A stretch of DNA of 29,834 nt from JBLINH01 sp047639165 (GTDB taxonomy: Bacteria > Patescibacteriota > Minisyncoccia > Phycocordibacterales > JAACPR01): contig JBLINH010000008.1 of NCBI GenBank assembly GCA_047639165.1, positions 1 to 29,834 of the forward strand, read 5' to 3'. A program made the position numbers and the translations under genes. Of this stretch, positions 7,837-14,946 are shown one piece after another. How positions within the stretch are numbered: the first letter of the stretch is position 1; every line of letters starts with the position of its first letter. Under the pieces are notes generated by a model. That model saw only the letters and a program-made list of their open reading frames with translations. It was not told the origin of the DNA and searched no databases.

Positions 7837-8751
7837 ATGAAAACATTATCTAACAAAAAAATATATTTTATCTTGGTATTTATCGCAATATTTTTACCGA
7901 GCTCTGTTTTGGCTTCCACTGTATATATAAGTACAAATCATTCAGAATTCTTTGTAGGCGATTCCATAGTATTTAGTGTTCGTATTGATTCTGAAGGCAA
8001 AGATATAAACGCAGTTGAAGGTGAGGTTTTGTTGGATCATGCGGTAGATGCGGTTTTTTTGACAAATATCAATAACTCAGATTCTGCATTTTCTATTTGG
8101 CCCAAAAAGCCGTTACCGTCAGAACGTAACGAGAGAATTTCTTTTATCGGGGGTGTCCCTAGTGGATTGGTGGCCAAAGATGCGACTATCTTTAGTGTTG
8201 TTTTTAAATTGGAAAAGACAGGTCAAATCGCATTGTCGCCAAAAAATATTGAGGTTTATTTAAACGATGGCAAAGGTACTAAAGATGAAGTAAGTATAAA
8301 AAATATGATTGTGGACGTTTTACCAAAGAAATCAGATGCGCAGTCAGTTGATGATTGGAATAATTTAATTTCAAATGATAAGACAGCACCTGAACCGTTT
8401 GAAATTTATTTAGGTCAAGAAGATTCGGTGTTTGATGGCAAAAAGTTTCTGTCTTTCAATACTACTGATAAACAATCTGGTATCTCTTATTATGAAGTGT
8501 TGGAAAGTAATCTGCCTCCTGTCCGCAGTAATGACACTTATATTTTGCAAGAACAAGATAAACCAGTGAAGGTTACAGTTAATGCTTACGACTCGGCTGG
8601 TAATGTAAGGGAGTCTGTTTACAACCCTAAGCATTCTTATCTCAATCTTGTTATCATTGGTATACCAGTACTACTTCTATTAGTTACTCTCGTGTTTATT
8701 GTAGCTAAAAAAAGAAAAAAGAAAAAAGAAAAAAAGAAAAAAAAGAAATGA
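7837..8751 (+). CDS. Membrane-anchored cohesin domain protein (short)
   Basis: 304 residues. An N-terminal signal peptide (IYFILVFIAIFLPSSVLAS) is followed by a cohesin-like beta-sandwich at about residues 27-165: STVYISTNHSEFFVGDSIVFSV, an aligned EGEVLLDH strand, FIGGVPSG, and VVFKLEKTGQIALS. A second beta domain (about 180-265) has DKQSGISYYEV and VNAYDSAGNV, as in Ig-like or bacterial surface repeats. One transmembrane helix (NLVIIGIPVLLLLVTLVFIV) and a Lys-rich cytoplasmic tail end it. The start is 2 nt after the dockerin stop and the stop overlaps the next ATG (ATGA), so the three genes are translationally linked. Predicted job: anchor the dockerin protein at the surface. The cohesin call rests on fold-level motifs, not an alignment. 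Confidence 0.8.
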   Translation: MKTLSNKKIYFILVFIAIFLPSSVLASTVYISTNHSEFFVGDSIVFSVRIDSEGKDINAVEGEVLLDHAVDAVFLTNINNSDSAFSIWPKKPLPSERNERISFIGGVPSGLVAKDATIFSVVFKLEKTGQIALSPKNIEVYLNDGKGTKDEVSIKNMIVDVLPKKSDAQSVDDWNNLISNDKTAPEPFEIYLGQEDSVFDGKKFLSFNTTDKQSGISYYEVLESNLPPVRSNDTYILQEQDKPVKVTVNAYDSAGNVRESVYNPKHSYLNLVIIGIPVLLLLVTLVFIVAKKRKKKKEKKKKKK

Positions 8752-10490
8752 TTTTATTCAGAAATAAAAAAATATACTTTTTGAAGTTCGTGTTGTCTCT
8801 TGGGTTTTTTGCCTTTTTGATTTTTGGCGTAAGAACAGCGAACGCTGCGACTCTTTATTTCAGTCCATCTTCCGGTAACTTTACTACTGGAAATATTTTT
8901 AGTGTAAGTTTATTACTGAATACACAAGGTCAAGCGGTCAATAACGTTGAAACGATTATTAATTTCCCAGCCAGTCTTATGGAAGTGACCTCTATTAGTA
9001 AATCTGGGTCTATTCTCTCATTATGGGTTGAGGAACCAAATTTTTCCAATAGTAGAGGAACTATTTCATTCAATGGAGGGCTTCCTACACCGGGATTCAA
9101 TGGATCAAGCGGTAGGGTTCTTAACGTAGTGTTTAGGGTAAAAAAGCCAGGACTAGGATCTCTGATCTCTACTTCCGCGGCCGTCCGGGCTAATGACGGA
9201 CTTGGCACCGATATATTGTCGGGGACGGCGCAAGCTTCATATACATTTATTAACGAGGAGGCTCCTGTACCTCCAGCTACGGAGAAAGAAATAAGTGACG
9301 TACCACAAGCACCTAGCATTTCTTCACTGACTCATCCCGATCCTAATAAATGGTATACCGAAGATATTGCAACCTTTGTTTGGCCGGTCAATTCCGATGT
9401 AAATTCCGAAAAATTACTTATTGGACAACTTGCTGTCGCGGAACCTATAGTCCTCTATACTCCAGCTATTGGCAAAAAAACAATTAAGGACATTGGCGAG
9501 GGTGTATGGTATTTCCATGCTAAATTAAAAAATAATGATGGTTGGAGTAAGACAACTCACTTCCGTTTTCAGATTGATACAGAAAAGCCAACTAGTTTTG
9601 ATATAACCGAAATTGAAAGAGACGATCTCACCGACCCAAGTGTAAAATTTGCTTTTAACGCCAGCGATGAAACTTCAGGTATAGCCCATTATGAGGTTAT
9701 GATTGATGGAAAGGATACAGACATTTGGCAGGACGATGGAAGCGGTATATTTGAAACACCTGCTCTATCCCCTGGTACACACATACTCTTTGCAAAAGCT
9801 GTTGATAAAGCTGGTAACTTTTTAGCTAATTCAATTGAGCTTATTGTTGAACCACTCGAATCGCCAATCATTACTGACTACCCTGAAGAAGTTCAGCAGG
9901 GAGATTTAATTACTATAAAGGGTACTACTTATCCAAATTCTGAAATAACAATATGGTTACAAAACAAGGATAAAGATCCAGATGTATCAACTGCCAGAAG
10001 TGATGGTGCCGGTAATTTTACATTTGTTAGTGAGAGAGGTTTAAACTCTGGCACACATAAACTCTGGGCTACGGTTACCGATCAGAGGGGTGCAAGTAGT
10101 AACCCGAGCGAGAAAATTACTTTAGTTTCTAAGCAGCCAACGTTCATAACTATAGGATCTTTTGCTATCGGAATACTCTCTATACTGGTTCCTCTTTTTG
10201 CACTCATTATTTTACTCGTATTTATGTTGTGGTATAGCTGGCATAAATTCAGAGACATGAAAAGTCGTCTTCGAAAAGAAGTTCGCGAAGCAGAGCGAGC
10301 ATTACACAAGGTATTTGATTTACTGAAAGATGCTGTTCACGAAGAAATAAAAATGCTTGAAAAAGTTAAAACAAAACGAAAGCTTACAACGAAAGAAGAA
10401 AAAACTATAAAGCAACTCAAAAAAGATTTAGACGATGCTGAGGAGTTTATAAAAAAAGAGATTAAGGATATTGAAAAAGAGCTGGAATAG
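8748..10490 (+). CDS. Membrane-anchored cohesin protein with Ig-like domains and cytoplasmic coiled coil
   Basis: 580 residues. Signal peptide (about 1-34, ending TANAA), then a clear cohesin domain at about 35-165 (ATLYFSPSSGNFTTGNIFSVSL, FPASLMEVTS, ISFNGGLPTPGF, VVFRVKKPGLGSL). Next are about 300 residues of beta domains: HPDPNKWYTEDIATFVWP, SDETSGIAHYEVMIDG and KAVDKAGN, and a third with ITIKGTTYPNSEITIWLQ, as in Big/Ig-like surface repeats. A transmembrane helix (about 475-497, IGILSILVPLFALIILLVFML) is followed by about 80 charged residues predicted to form an intracellular coiled coil (EVREAERALHKVFDLLKDAV to KEIKDIEKELE). The first codon overlaps the previous stop. With one secreted dockerin and two cohesin anchors the operon is self-sufficient for assembly; the long internal coiled coil suggests a link to a cytoplasmic partner. 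Confidence 0.82.
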   Translation: MILFRNKKIYFLKFVLSLGFFAFLIFGVRTANAATLYFSPSSGNFTTGNIFSVSLLLNTQGQAVNNVETIINFPASLMEVTSISKSGSILSLWVEEPNFSNSRGTISFNGGLPTPGFNGSSGRVLNVVFRVKKPGLGSLISTSAAVRANDGLGTDILSGTAQASYTFINEEAPVPPATEKEISDVPQAPSISSLTHPDPNKWYTEDIATFVWPVNSDVNSEKLLIGQLAVAEPIVLYTPAIGKKTIKDIGEGVWYFHAKLKNNDGWSKTTHFRFQIDTEKPTSFDITEIERDDLTDPSVKFAFNASDETSGIAHYEVMIDGKDTDIWQDDGSGIFETPALSPGTHILFAKAVDKAGNFLANSIELIVEPLESPIITDYPEEVQQGDLITIKGTTYPNSEITIWLQNKDKDPDVSTARSDGAGNFTFVSERGLNSGTHKLWATVTDQRGASSNPSEKITLVSKQPTFITIGSFAIGILSILVPLFALIILLVFMLWYSWHKFRDMKSRLRKEVREAERALHKVFDLLKDAVHEEIKMLEKVKTKRKLTTKEEKTIKQLKKDLDDAEEFIKKEIKDIEKELE

Positions 10491-10542
10491 ACAGATAAAG
10501 GAATGGAGACTATCAAAGCAGTCTGTGAAAAAATGAGTGACA

Positions 10543-10677
10543 TCAACCGAAAATATAGAGCAGTTTTTTACTACCTTCTTTCAAAAAAGTCTCATTTATT
10601 AATTCTTTAACAATTCCTACTTCTCCAGTAATTTCCACATCATAACCAGTCTCCTCTCCAGATTCTCTAATAGCTCT
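10543..10677 (-). pseudogene. Nudix hydrolase remnant
   Basis: Reading minus, about 45 codons give RAIRESGEETGYDVEITGEV, the second half of a Nudix box (RExxEExG), then GIVKELINETFLKEGSKKLL and a stop at 10543-10545. Just upstream the frame hits TAG (10678-10680) and more stops, so the Nudix N-terminus and the GX5E part are lost. It is the only coding signal in the 318 bp between the cohesin operon and tRNA-Gln. The rest of that spacer shows no gene and no clear terminator for the cohesin operon. Confidence 0.7.
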
Positions 10678-10808
10678 CTACTCTAAAGTTTAATTTTACT
10701 ACAGCAGTATTTGAATCATTTTCTAATGTATTTTAAACACAAAAGTGTATTACTATAAAGCAAATGACGACCGCACACTCCTCGTACTTCGAACTTAACT
10801 CAAACTAG

Positions 10809-10879
10809 CTGCCGGACTAGGACTCGAACCTAGATACTCACATCCAAAATGTGATGTCCTACCATTAGACGATCCAGCA
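10809..10879 (-). tRNA. tRNA-Gln (anticodon TTG)
   Basis: A 71-nt cloverleaf on minus. The acceptor pairs TGCTGGA with TCCGGCA and has discriminator G. The anticodon stem TCACA/TGTGA holds loop TTTTGGA, giving TTG. The T arm has GGTTCGAGTCC. CCA is not encoded. Its 5' end is 1 nt after the stop of the upstream minus-strand gene, so RNase P cleavage would also create that mRNA's 3' end. Confidence 0.95.
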
Positions 10880-10880
10880 C

Positions 10881-11573
10881 TCATTTTGTCAACTTACATG
10901 TAATTCCTCTCACCCAACCCTCAACTTGTCTAACTAAATTTGAACTTTTACGAATTCCTATTTCTAAAAGGCCGAAATATTCAATATTGTTAAACTTTCT
11001 ATTGGTTTTAGGGTTGTGTCTTTTCCAAGTAACTTGTCGAAATCTATTTATATCAAATCCTGTTTGTTTTGACCAGTACTCTCTTACAGTCTCTATTCTA
11101 TCCTTACTATTCTCATGTATATGGATTCTGAAATGTAACCTATCGTCCTCAATTTTTATAACATCCTTAGTCCACAACAAAAACATATTGATCATCCTTG
11201 AATCAGTATTGCAAAACTTCATCATGATACTTTTCTTCCCTTTCTTTTCCTTACTCCCTTCAGCCCAGTAGAGCATAACGCCCATCAACCATAGTTCTTT
11301 CTTTGAAATACTTTTAATATCTTTTGCAGATTCTTTATATATCCTCTCCATATTTTCTATCATCTGTTTTCTTCTAACCTCACCTCCTTTGATAGCGCAC
11401 TCCAATCTCTTCCTTGTTATTCTTTGTTTCTGCTTCTTAGCCAACTCAACACTCCTCAACCAAATAGATAAGGTGGATTTAGCAACAGGAACTTCTTCTA
11501 GAATCTCTCTGTAAGTTTTTCCTTGCTTACGAAGGAAAACAGCTTTTTCTTTTTCTTCCAGTTTTGAAATCAT
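10881..11573 (-). CDS. HTH protein, possible homing-endonuclease-like fold
   Basis: 230 residues from ATG 11573, preferred over TTG 11591 because an extended -10 lies 8 nt before it. Residues about 1-55 are an HTH region (EKAVFLRKQGKTYREILEEV, then VAKSTLSIWLR) as in resolvase or transposase DNA-binding heads. A basic linker follows, then about 140 residues with ELWLMGVMLYWAEGSKEK, MKFCNTDSRMINMFLLW, LHFRIHIHEN, YWSKQTGFD and NIEYFGLLEIGIRKSS. The YWAEGSK and FxNTDxxMI pattern resembles LAGLIDADG-like hypothetical proteins common in Patescibacteria. It probably binds DNA; the nuclease idea is inference. Its stop lies 1 nt from the tRNA-Gln 5' end and it has no terminator of its own. Confidence 0.65.
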   Translation of the reverse strand: MISKLEEKEKAVFLRKQGKTYREILEEVPVAKSTLSIWLRSVELAKKQKQRITRKRLECAIKGGEVRRKQMIENMERIYKESAKDIKSISKKELWLMGVMLYWAEGSKEKKGKKSIMMKFCNTDSRMINMFLLWTKDVIKIEDDRLHFRIHIHENSKDRIETVREYWSKQTGFDINRFRQVTWKRHNPKTNRKFNNIEYFGLLEIGIRKSSNLVRQVEGWVRGITCKLTK

Positions 11574-11581
11574 AAAGGAAA

Positions 11582-11590
11582 ATGATAACA
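11582..11590 (-). promoter_or_regulatory. Extended -10 promoter of the HTH gene
   Basis: TGTTATCAT on minus, ending 8 nt before ATG 11573. The spacing predicts a leaderless or near-leaderless transcript running on through tRNA-Gln. Confidence 0.45.
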
Positions 11591-11619
11591 AAAAGATATG
11601 AAATTTCTATAAAAAAGTT

Positions 11620-12657
11620 CTAAAGATTTGAAATACTAATCAAAGCAAGCTCTATCGGTAATTGAGGTATATGTGATCTACTGATCTCATCATACGCTCT
11701 CAATAATTCTAGTAGCGCCTCGGAGTTTATCTTCATTTCACTGTTCTCTGCTATCTTCTTCAGAAACTCAAAATCATCTTCACTGAAGGTTCCTTCCAGT
11801 TTCTTTTCTTGATTCTTTGCATACCGAAGAAGAAGCAGAGCTCTCATCTTCATCAGTATCAATGAGAGATATACTTTCATATCAATATTCTGTTCCACAG
11901 CAACAGAAACTGCTTCTAGGCCCATATCAACATCCTTTACGGCGATAGCTTCAATGAAGTCATTTACGATCTTTGATTTAGGAGCTCCTGTTACTCTTTC
12001 AACTTCTTCTTCTGATAGTTTGTTATCCTTCGAAGAAGCTATTACTTTTTGTAAGACACCTAATGTGTCCCTGAATGATCCATCTCCCAAAAGTCCTATC
12101 AAATCAGCTGAACTCTTTTCAAGTTGAAATCCTTCTGCTTTTGAAACTTTCAAAACCATGTCTCTCAACATCTTTTGATTTGGTTTTCTGAAGACGTAAC
12201 TTTCACAACGAGAGATCACAGTATCTGGTATCTTCTCAGGTTCAGTTGTAGCTAGTATGAAAATTACATGTTCGGGAGGTTCCTCTAGGGTTTTAAGGAG
12301 TGCGTTAAAAGCACTCTTTGAAAGCATGTGCACTTCATCCAGTATGTACACCTTACGTTCTGAATTGAAAGGTAGCGTACTAACTGATTCATTTAGTTCC
12401 CTAATGTCATCAACACTAGTGTTTGAAGCAGCGTCTATCTCATATAGGTCTTCAGGTTTGGTTCCTATCTCTCTAGATAGAATTCTAGCGATAGATGTCT
12501 TACCAGTTCCTCTGGTTCCTGAGAAAAGATATGCATGTGATATGTTTCCAAGCTTTATAGCTTGCTCCAATACTCCAACAACTTGATCTTGTCCTAACAC
12601 ATCCTTAAACCTATCAGGACGATATTTAGTGTATAAGGCTACTGAATTGTTACTCAT
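11620..12657 (-). CDS. dnaX: DNA polymerase III gamma subunit, short form
   Basis: 345 residues. Clamp-loader ATPase that helps load the sliding clamp at the replication fork. Near the N-terminus it has LYTKYRPDRFKDVLGQDQ, then Walker A GTRGTGKTS, YEIDAASN, Walker B YILDEVHML, and the SAFNALLKTLEEPP and sensor ATTEPEKIPDTVISRC blocks, followed by the lid and collar helices. Two things are missing compared with most bacteria: the zinc module with four Cys between ARIL and IDAASN (here only SREIGTKPEDLYE), and the whole tau tail that contacts DnaB and Pol III alpha. I chose the third Met (12657) because a perfect TGATATAAT ends 7 nt before it, predicting a leaderless mRNA; other Mets lie at 12681 and 12666 but overlap that box or lie upstream of it. 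Confidence 0.95.
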   Translation of the reverse strand: MSNNSVALYTKYRPDRFKDVLGQDQVVGVLEQAIKLGNISHAYLFSGTRGTGKTSIARILSREIGTKPEDLYEIDAASNTSVDDIRELNESVSTLPFNSERKVYILDEVHMLSKSAFNALLKTLEEPPEHVIFILATTEPEKIPDTVISRCESYVFRKPNQKMLRDMVLKVSKAEGFQLEKSSADLIGLLGDGSFRDTLGVLQKVIASSKDNKLSEEEVERVTGAPKSKIVNDFIEAIAVKDVDMGLEAVSVAVEQNIDMKVYLSLILMKMRALLLLRYAKNQEKKLEGTFSEDDFEFLKKIAENSEMKINSEALLELLRAYDEISRSHIPQLPIELALISISNL

Positions 12658-12664
12658 GGAAGTC

Positions 12665-12673
12665 ATTATATCA
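12665..12673 (-). promoter_or_regulatory. Extended -10 (TGATATAAT) of dnaX
   Basis: A perfect TATAAT with TGn in front, 7 nt before ATG 12657. No good -35 is seen, as expected for an extended -10 promoter. Transcription would start at or next to the A of the ATG. Confidence 0.65.
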
Positions 12674-12687
12674 TATGACATAGCTGA

Positions 12688-12712
12688 ACCCCCGAAGCAA
12701 AGCTTCGGGGGT
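12688..12712. repeat. 11-bp perfect hairpin between dus and dnaX
   Basis: The arm ACCCCCGAAGC pairs with GCTTCGGGGGT around an AAA loop. Neither strand has a T run after it, so it is not a textbook terminator, but it lies between dus and the dnaX promoter where a terminator for dus would be expected. Confidence 0.6.
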
Positions 12713-12842
12713 CAAAGATATCGGCAAAAGGCCTAGTCACCTCCTCTCTGGAAAGTTGAATTCAAATGTAGTTAACATCACAACCATTCGTTTAATATGT
12801 TTACTCATAGGCTATTTCCGCTTTCATTACGGTTCTTCCTAA

Positions 12843-13832
12843 TTATACATTTTTTATAAATTCCTTCACTATATCTTGAACTTCACCACTATTTTGAGAT
12901 TCCATCAATCTCACTCGAAGTTCTTTTGCACCATCAAATCCATCTACATATGCTTTGTAGTGTTTCTTCATTACAGCGAAACTTTTATGAGGAAGTTTCT
13001 CCTCAAAGAGTTTTGTGTGTTCAAGCATCACTTCCAATCTTTCTTTTATAGAAACATCTTCTCTGTTTATCTTTTTGTTAAACAACCAAGGGTTGCCGAA
13101 TATACCTCTACCGATCATGACACCATCACACCGAGATTCTTTAACTCGTGCTTCTGCTTCCTCAAGGTTAGTGACATCACCATTACCGATGATGAGAGTT
13201 TCACTTTTTAGTTCATCTCGTATCTCAACTGCTCTTTTTATCCTCTCCCAGTTTGCAGGAACCTTAGACATTTCTTTTCTAGTTCGTGCATGGATTGTAA
13301 CAGTTGCTGGATTTTCTTTTAGAAGTTCTCTCAACCACTCTTCTAATTGGTCACTGTTATATCCTGTTCTTGTTTTAACCGACACTGGAAGTTTTGGTGC
13401 ACCTCTCTTACAAGCTTTAACAAGTTCTCTTGCTAGCTTGTAGTCTCTCATCAGTGACGCTCCTGCTTTTTGTCTTTCGATACTTTTGTCAGGACACCCC
13501 ATGTTTATATCAATTCCATCAAAACCTATTTTCTGAACAAGCGCAGCTGCTTGTTCCATCATTTCAGGATTACCAGAAAAAAGCTGAGCGACTATTGGTC
13601 TCTCTGCATCTGTGTACTCCAAATCCTTCATTAGCTTCTGATTACTTGATAGTCCTGAATTATCATGATTATCATCAGGTGCTTTCATGAGACCATCCGC
13701 TGAAACGAATTCAGACCACATCACGTCTGGTTTACCGTACTTTGCAATGATAGTACGAAAAGCAATGTCTGTTACATCAGCCATTGGTGCTAGGACCATT
13801 ATTGGTTTTTTCAGTTTATTCCAAAAGTTCAT
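12843..13832 (-). CDS. dus: tRNA-dihydrouridine synthase
   Basis: 329 residues. FMN enzyme that reduces uridines in the tRNA D loop. It shows the TIM-barrel opening PIMVLAPMADVTDIAFR, the substrate loop IVAQLFSGNPE, INMGCPDKSIERQKAGASLM with the catalytic Cys, the VKTRTG lysine, TVTIHARTR, the phosphate loop IIGNGDV and GVMIGRGIFGNPWLF. The C-terminal helical domain (about 245-329) has HKSFAVMKKHYKAYVDGF and LRVRLM. Which Dus paralogue is not decided. The start at ATG 13832 (MNFWNKLKK) is preferred over TTG 13868 as it begins just before the barrel and a TGn/GATATA box lies 7 nt upstream with TTGTCA 17 bp further. That promoter overlaps the -35 of a divergent promoter. Confidence 0.95.
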   Translation of the reverse strand: MNFWNKLKKPIMVLAPMADVTDIAFRTIIAKYGKPDVMWSEFVSADGLMKAPDDNHDNSGLSSNQKLMKDLEYTDAERPIVAQLFSGNPEMMEQAAALVQKIGFDGIDINMGCPDKSIERQKAGASLMRDYKLARELVKACKRGAPKLPVSVKTRTGYNSDQLEEWLRELLKENPATVTIHARTRKEMSKVPANWERIKRAVEIRDELKSETLIIGNGDVTNLEEAEARVKESRCDGVMIGRGIFGNPWLFNKKINREDVSIKERLEVMLEHTKLFEEKLPHKSFAVMKKHYKAYVDGFDGAKELRVRLMESQNSGEVQDIVKEFIKNV

Positions 13833-13839
13833 GTATAGA

Positions 13840-13868
13840 TATATCTCATATATATGTGCGTTTGACAA
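13840..13868 (-). promoter_or_regulatory. Promoter of dus, overlapping the divergent small-RNA promoter
   Basis: On minus: TTGTCA (13863-13868), 17 bp, then GATATA (13840-13845) preceded by TGA, ending 7 nt before the ATG. The -35 is the complement of TGACAA, so it shares bases with TTGACA of the plus-strand promoter. Confidence 0.4.
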
Positions 13869-13890
13869 CAGTCCTTGCCATAGTTACAAT
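13862..13890 (+). promoter_or_regulatory. Near-consensus promoter of an orphan small RNA
   Basis: Perfect TTGACA (13862-13867), exactly 17 bp, then TACAAT (13885-13890). It is the best sigma-70-type promoter seen in the window. No ORF follows; a hairpin and a T-run terminator end the unit within about 85 bp. Confidence 0.75.
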
Positions 13891-13896
13891 GTGGGA

Positions 13897-13973
13897 GAAC
13901 AGCTAGACGAGTGTAATTCTGAACTGCACTCGTCGAAACCCCATCCGCACTGACGCGGATGGGGTTATTTTTT
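13897..13973 (+). ncRNA. Predicted 75-80 nt small RNA, unknown family
   Basis: Inferred from a strong promoter on one side and an intrinsic terminator on the other. The transcript would start near 13896-13897 with GAGAACAGCTA. It forms stem GACGAGTG (13906-13913) with CACTCGTC (13927-13934), then the terminator stem. It is antisense to nothing but the spacer between dus and the carboxypeptidase gene; only its last bases overlap that gene's stop. The 13-nt loop TAATTCTGAACTG and the single-stranded 5' end are available for base pairing. It does not look like 6S, tmRNA, SRP, RNase P or tracrRNA. Confidence 0.6.
13937..13973 (+). terminator. Intrinsic terminator of the predicted small RNA
   Basis: A 12-bp GC-rich stem, AACCCCATCCGC (13937-13948) with GCGGATGGGGTT (13955-13966), loop ACTGAC, then A and six T. 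The T run is on plus, so it serves rightward transcription. On minus it follows the carboxypeptidase stop without a T run. Confidence 0.85.
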
Positions 13974-14931
13974 ATTCCTCTTCGTAATATACATTCTTGT
14001 TCAAATGAGAAATTATATCTCTAGTATCTCTTACCGCTCCATTACTTTGTAAGACGATGATGGCTATGTTTCTGTAACCTGAATCCCCTTCAAGTGGCAA
14101 CCTGAACAATCCTAAATGAGTTTGGTTCGCTAAATCAGTATATCCATTCTTTCCTCCTAGGAAATTATCATCTCCTTTAAATCTATTGATGTTATACCAA
14201 GTCTTTCCTTTAACTGAGTAACTGTTTATTTTAGTTATGTCATATAGGTGACTTCTGTTTTCAAATATGTACTGAGATAATTTAAAGAGATCACTAACAG
14301 TTGATCTGTTACCTGGAGAGAGTCCACTTGCATCGCTGAACTTTGTATACACTAATCCAAGATCTTCAGCCTTATCGTTCATAGAACTAATAAACTGAGT
14401 TCTATTTTCATGTCGAGCTAACACCTCAGCTGCATCATTACTCGATTCAAGAAGAAGTGGGTACATCATGTCCTTCACTTCATACTCTTCTCCTATTTTG
14501 AAATTTCCTTGTTTCCCGTATGTCATTAAAGCTAATTGAGAAACTGTAACGACATCATCATCTTTGTAAGTATCTTCTGATGTTATAGCTGTCATTAGTT
14601 TTGTTATGGACGCAATACCATACACTTGGTCTGGTTTTTTTGATGCAATGATATCTCCAGTATCTAAATCAGCCACTATGAAAGATTTAGCAGATACTTT
14701 TGGAAAATCCACATTGTTTTTTGTAATGTATGTTTTTGATGAAAAATTTATTTCAGTGTTCGCTTTAGCGATAAGTAGTTCGGTACTATCTCTGGTAAAG
14801 ACAGCAATGTTTGGTTTGAAACTCTCAAAAGAATTCATTACAATATGAATTCCTTTGTCAGCCACGACAGATACAAAAAATCCTAAGGATATTGCCGTGA
14901 TTATTAATACTCCTCCAAAAATATTTCTCAT
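13972..14931 (-). CDS. D-alanyl-D-alanine carboxypeptidase (peptidase S11, PBP5-type)
   Basis: 319 residues. Penicillin-binding enzyme trimming the terminal D-Ala from peptidoglycan stem peptides outside the membrane. An N-terminal membrane segment (IFGGVLIITAISLGFFVSVV) acts as signal anchor. Catalytic motifs: SITK (residue about 108), SSN in LLLESSNDAAEVLA (about 164) and KNG in FLGGKNGYTD (about 260), replacing the usual KTG. Blocks around them (SFIVADLDTGDIIASK, YTKFSDASGLSPGN) fit DacA-like enzymes. No C-terminal amphipathic anchor is seen, and it ends soon after the catalytic domain. It follows the Clp gene with a 15-bp gap but has its own perfect TATAAT 7 nt before the ATG. Confidence 0.92.
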   Translation of the reverse strand: MRNIFGGVLIITAISLGFFVSVVADKGIHIVMNSFESFKPNIAVFTRDSTELLIAKANTEINFSSKTYITKNNVDFPKVSAKSFIVADLDTGDIIASKKPDQVYGIASITKLMTAITSEDTYKDDDVVTVSQLALMTYGKQGNFKIGEEYEVKDMMYPLLLESSNDAAEVLARHENRTQFISSMNDKAEDLGLVYTKFSDASGLSPGNRSTVSDLFKLSQYIFENRSHLYDITKINSYSVKGKTWYNINRFKGDDNFLGGKNGYTDLANQTHLGLFRLPLEGDSGYRNIAIIVLQSNGAVRDTRDIISHLNKNVYYEEE

Positions 14932-14938
14932 TGCAAGT

Positions 14939-14944
14939 ATTATA
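14939..14944 (-). promoter_or_regulatory. -10 box of the carboxypeptidase gene
   Basis: Perfect TATAAT on minus, 7 nt before ATG 14931, in the gap after the Clp stop codon. Predicts an internal, leaderless promoter. Confidence 0.55.
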
Positions 14945-14946
14945 TA

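Noticed and set aside
12738..12745. CACCTCCT on plus, like the 16S rRNA 3' end
   Set aside because: The flanks do not match 16S rRNA; it is the complement of a Shine-Dalgarno-like motif on minus.
12682..12842. SRP RNA gene next to dnaX
   Set aside because: No GGAAG/GNAR-type conserved loop with the flanking helix was found on either strand.
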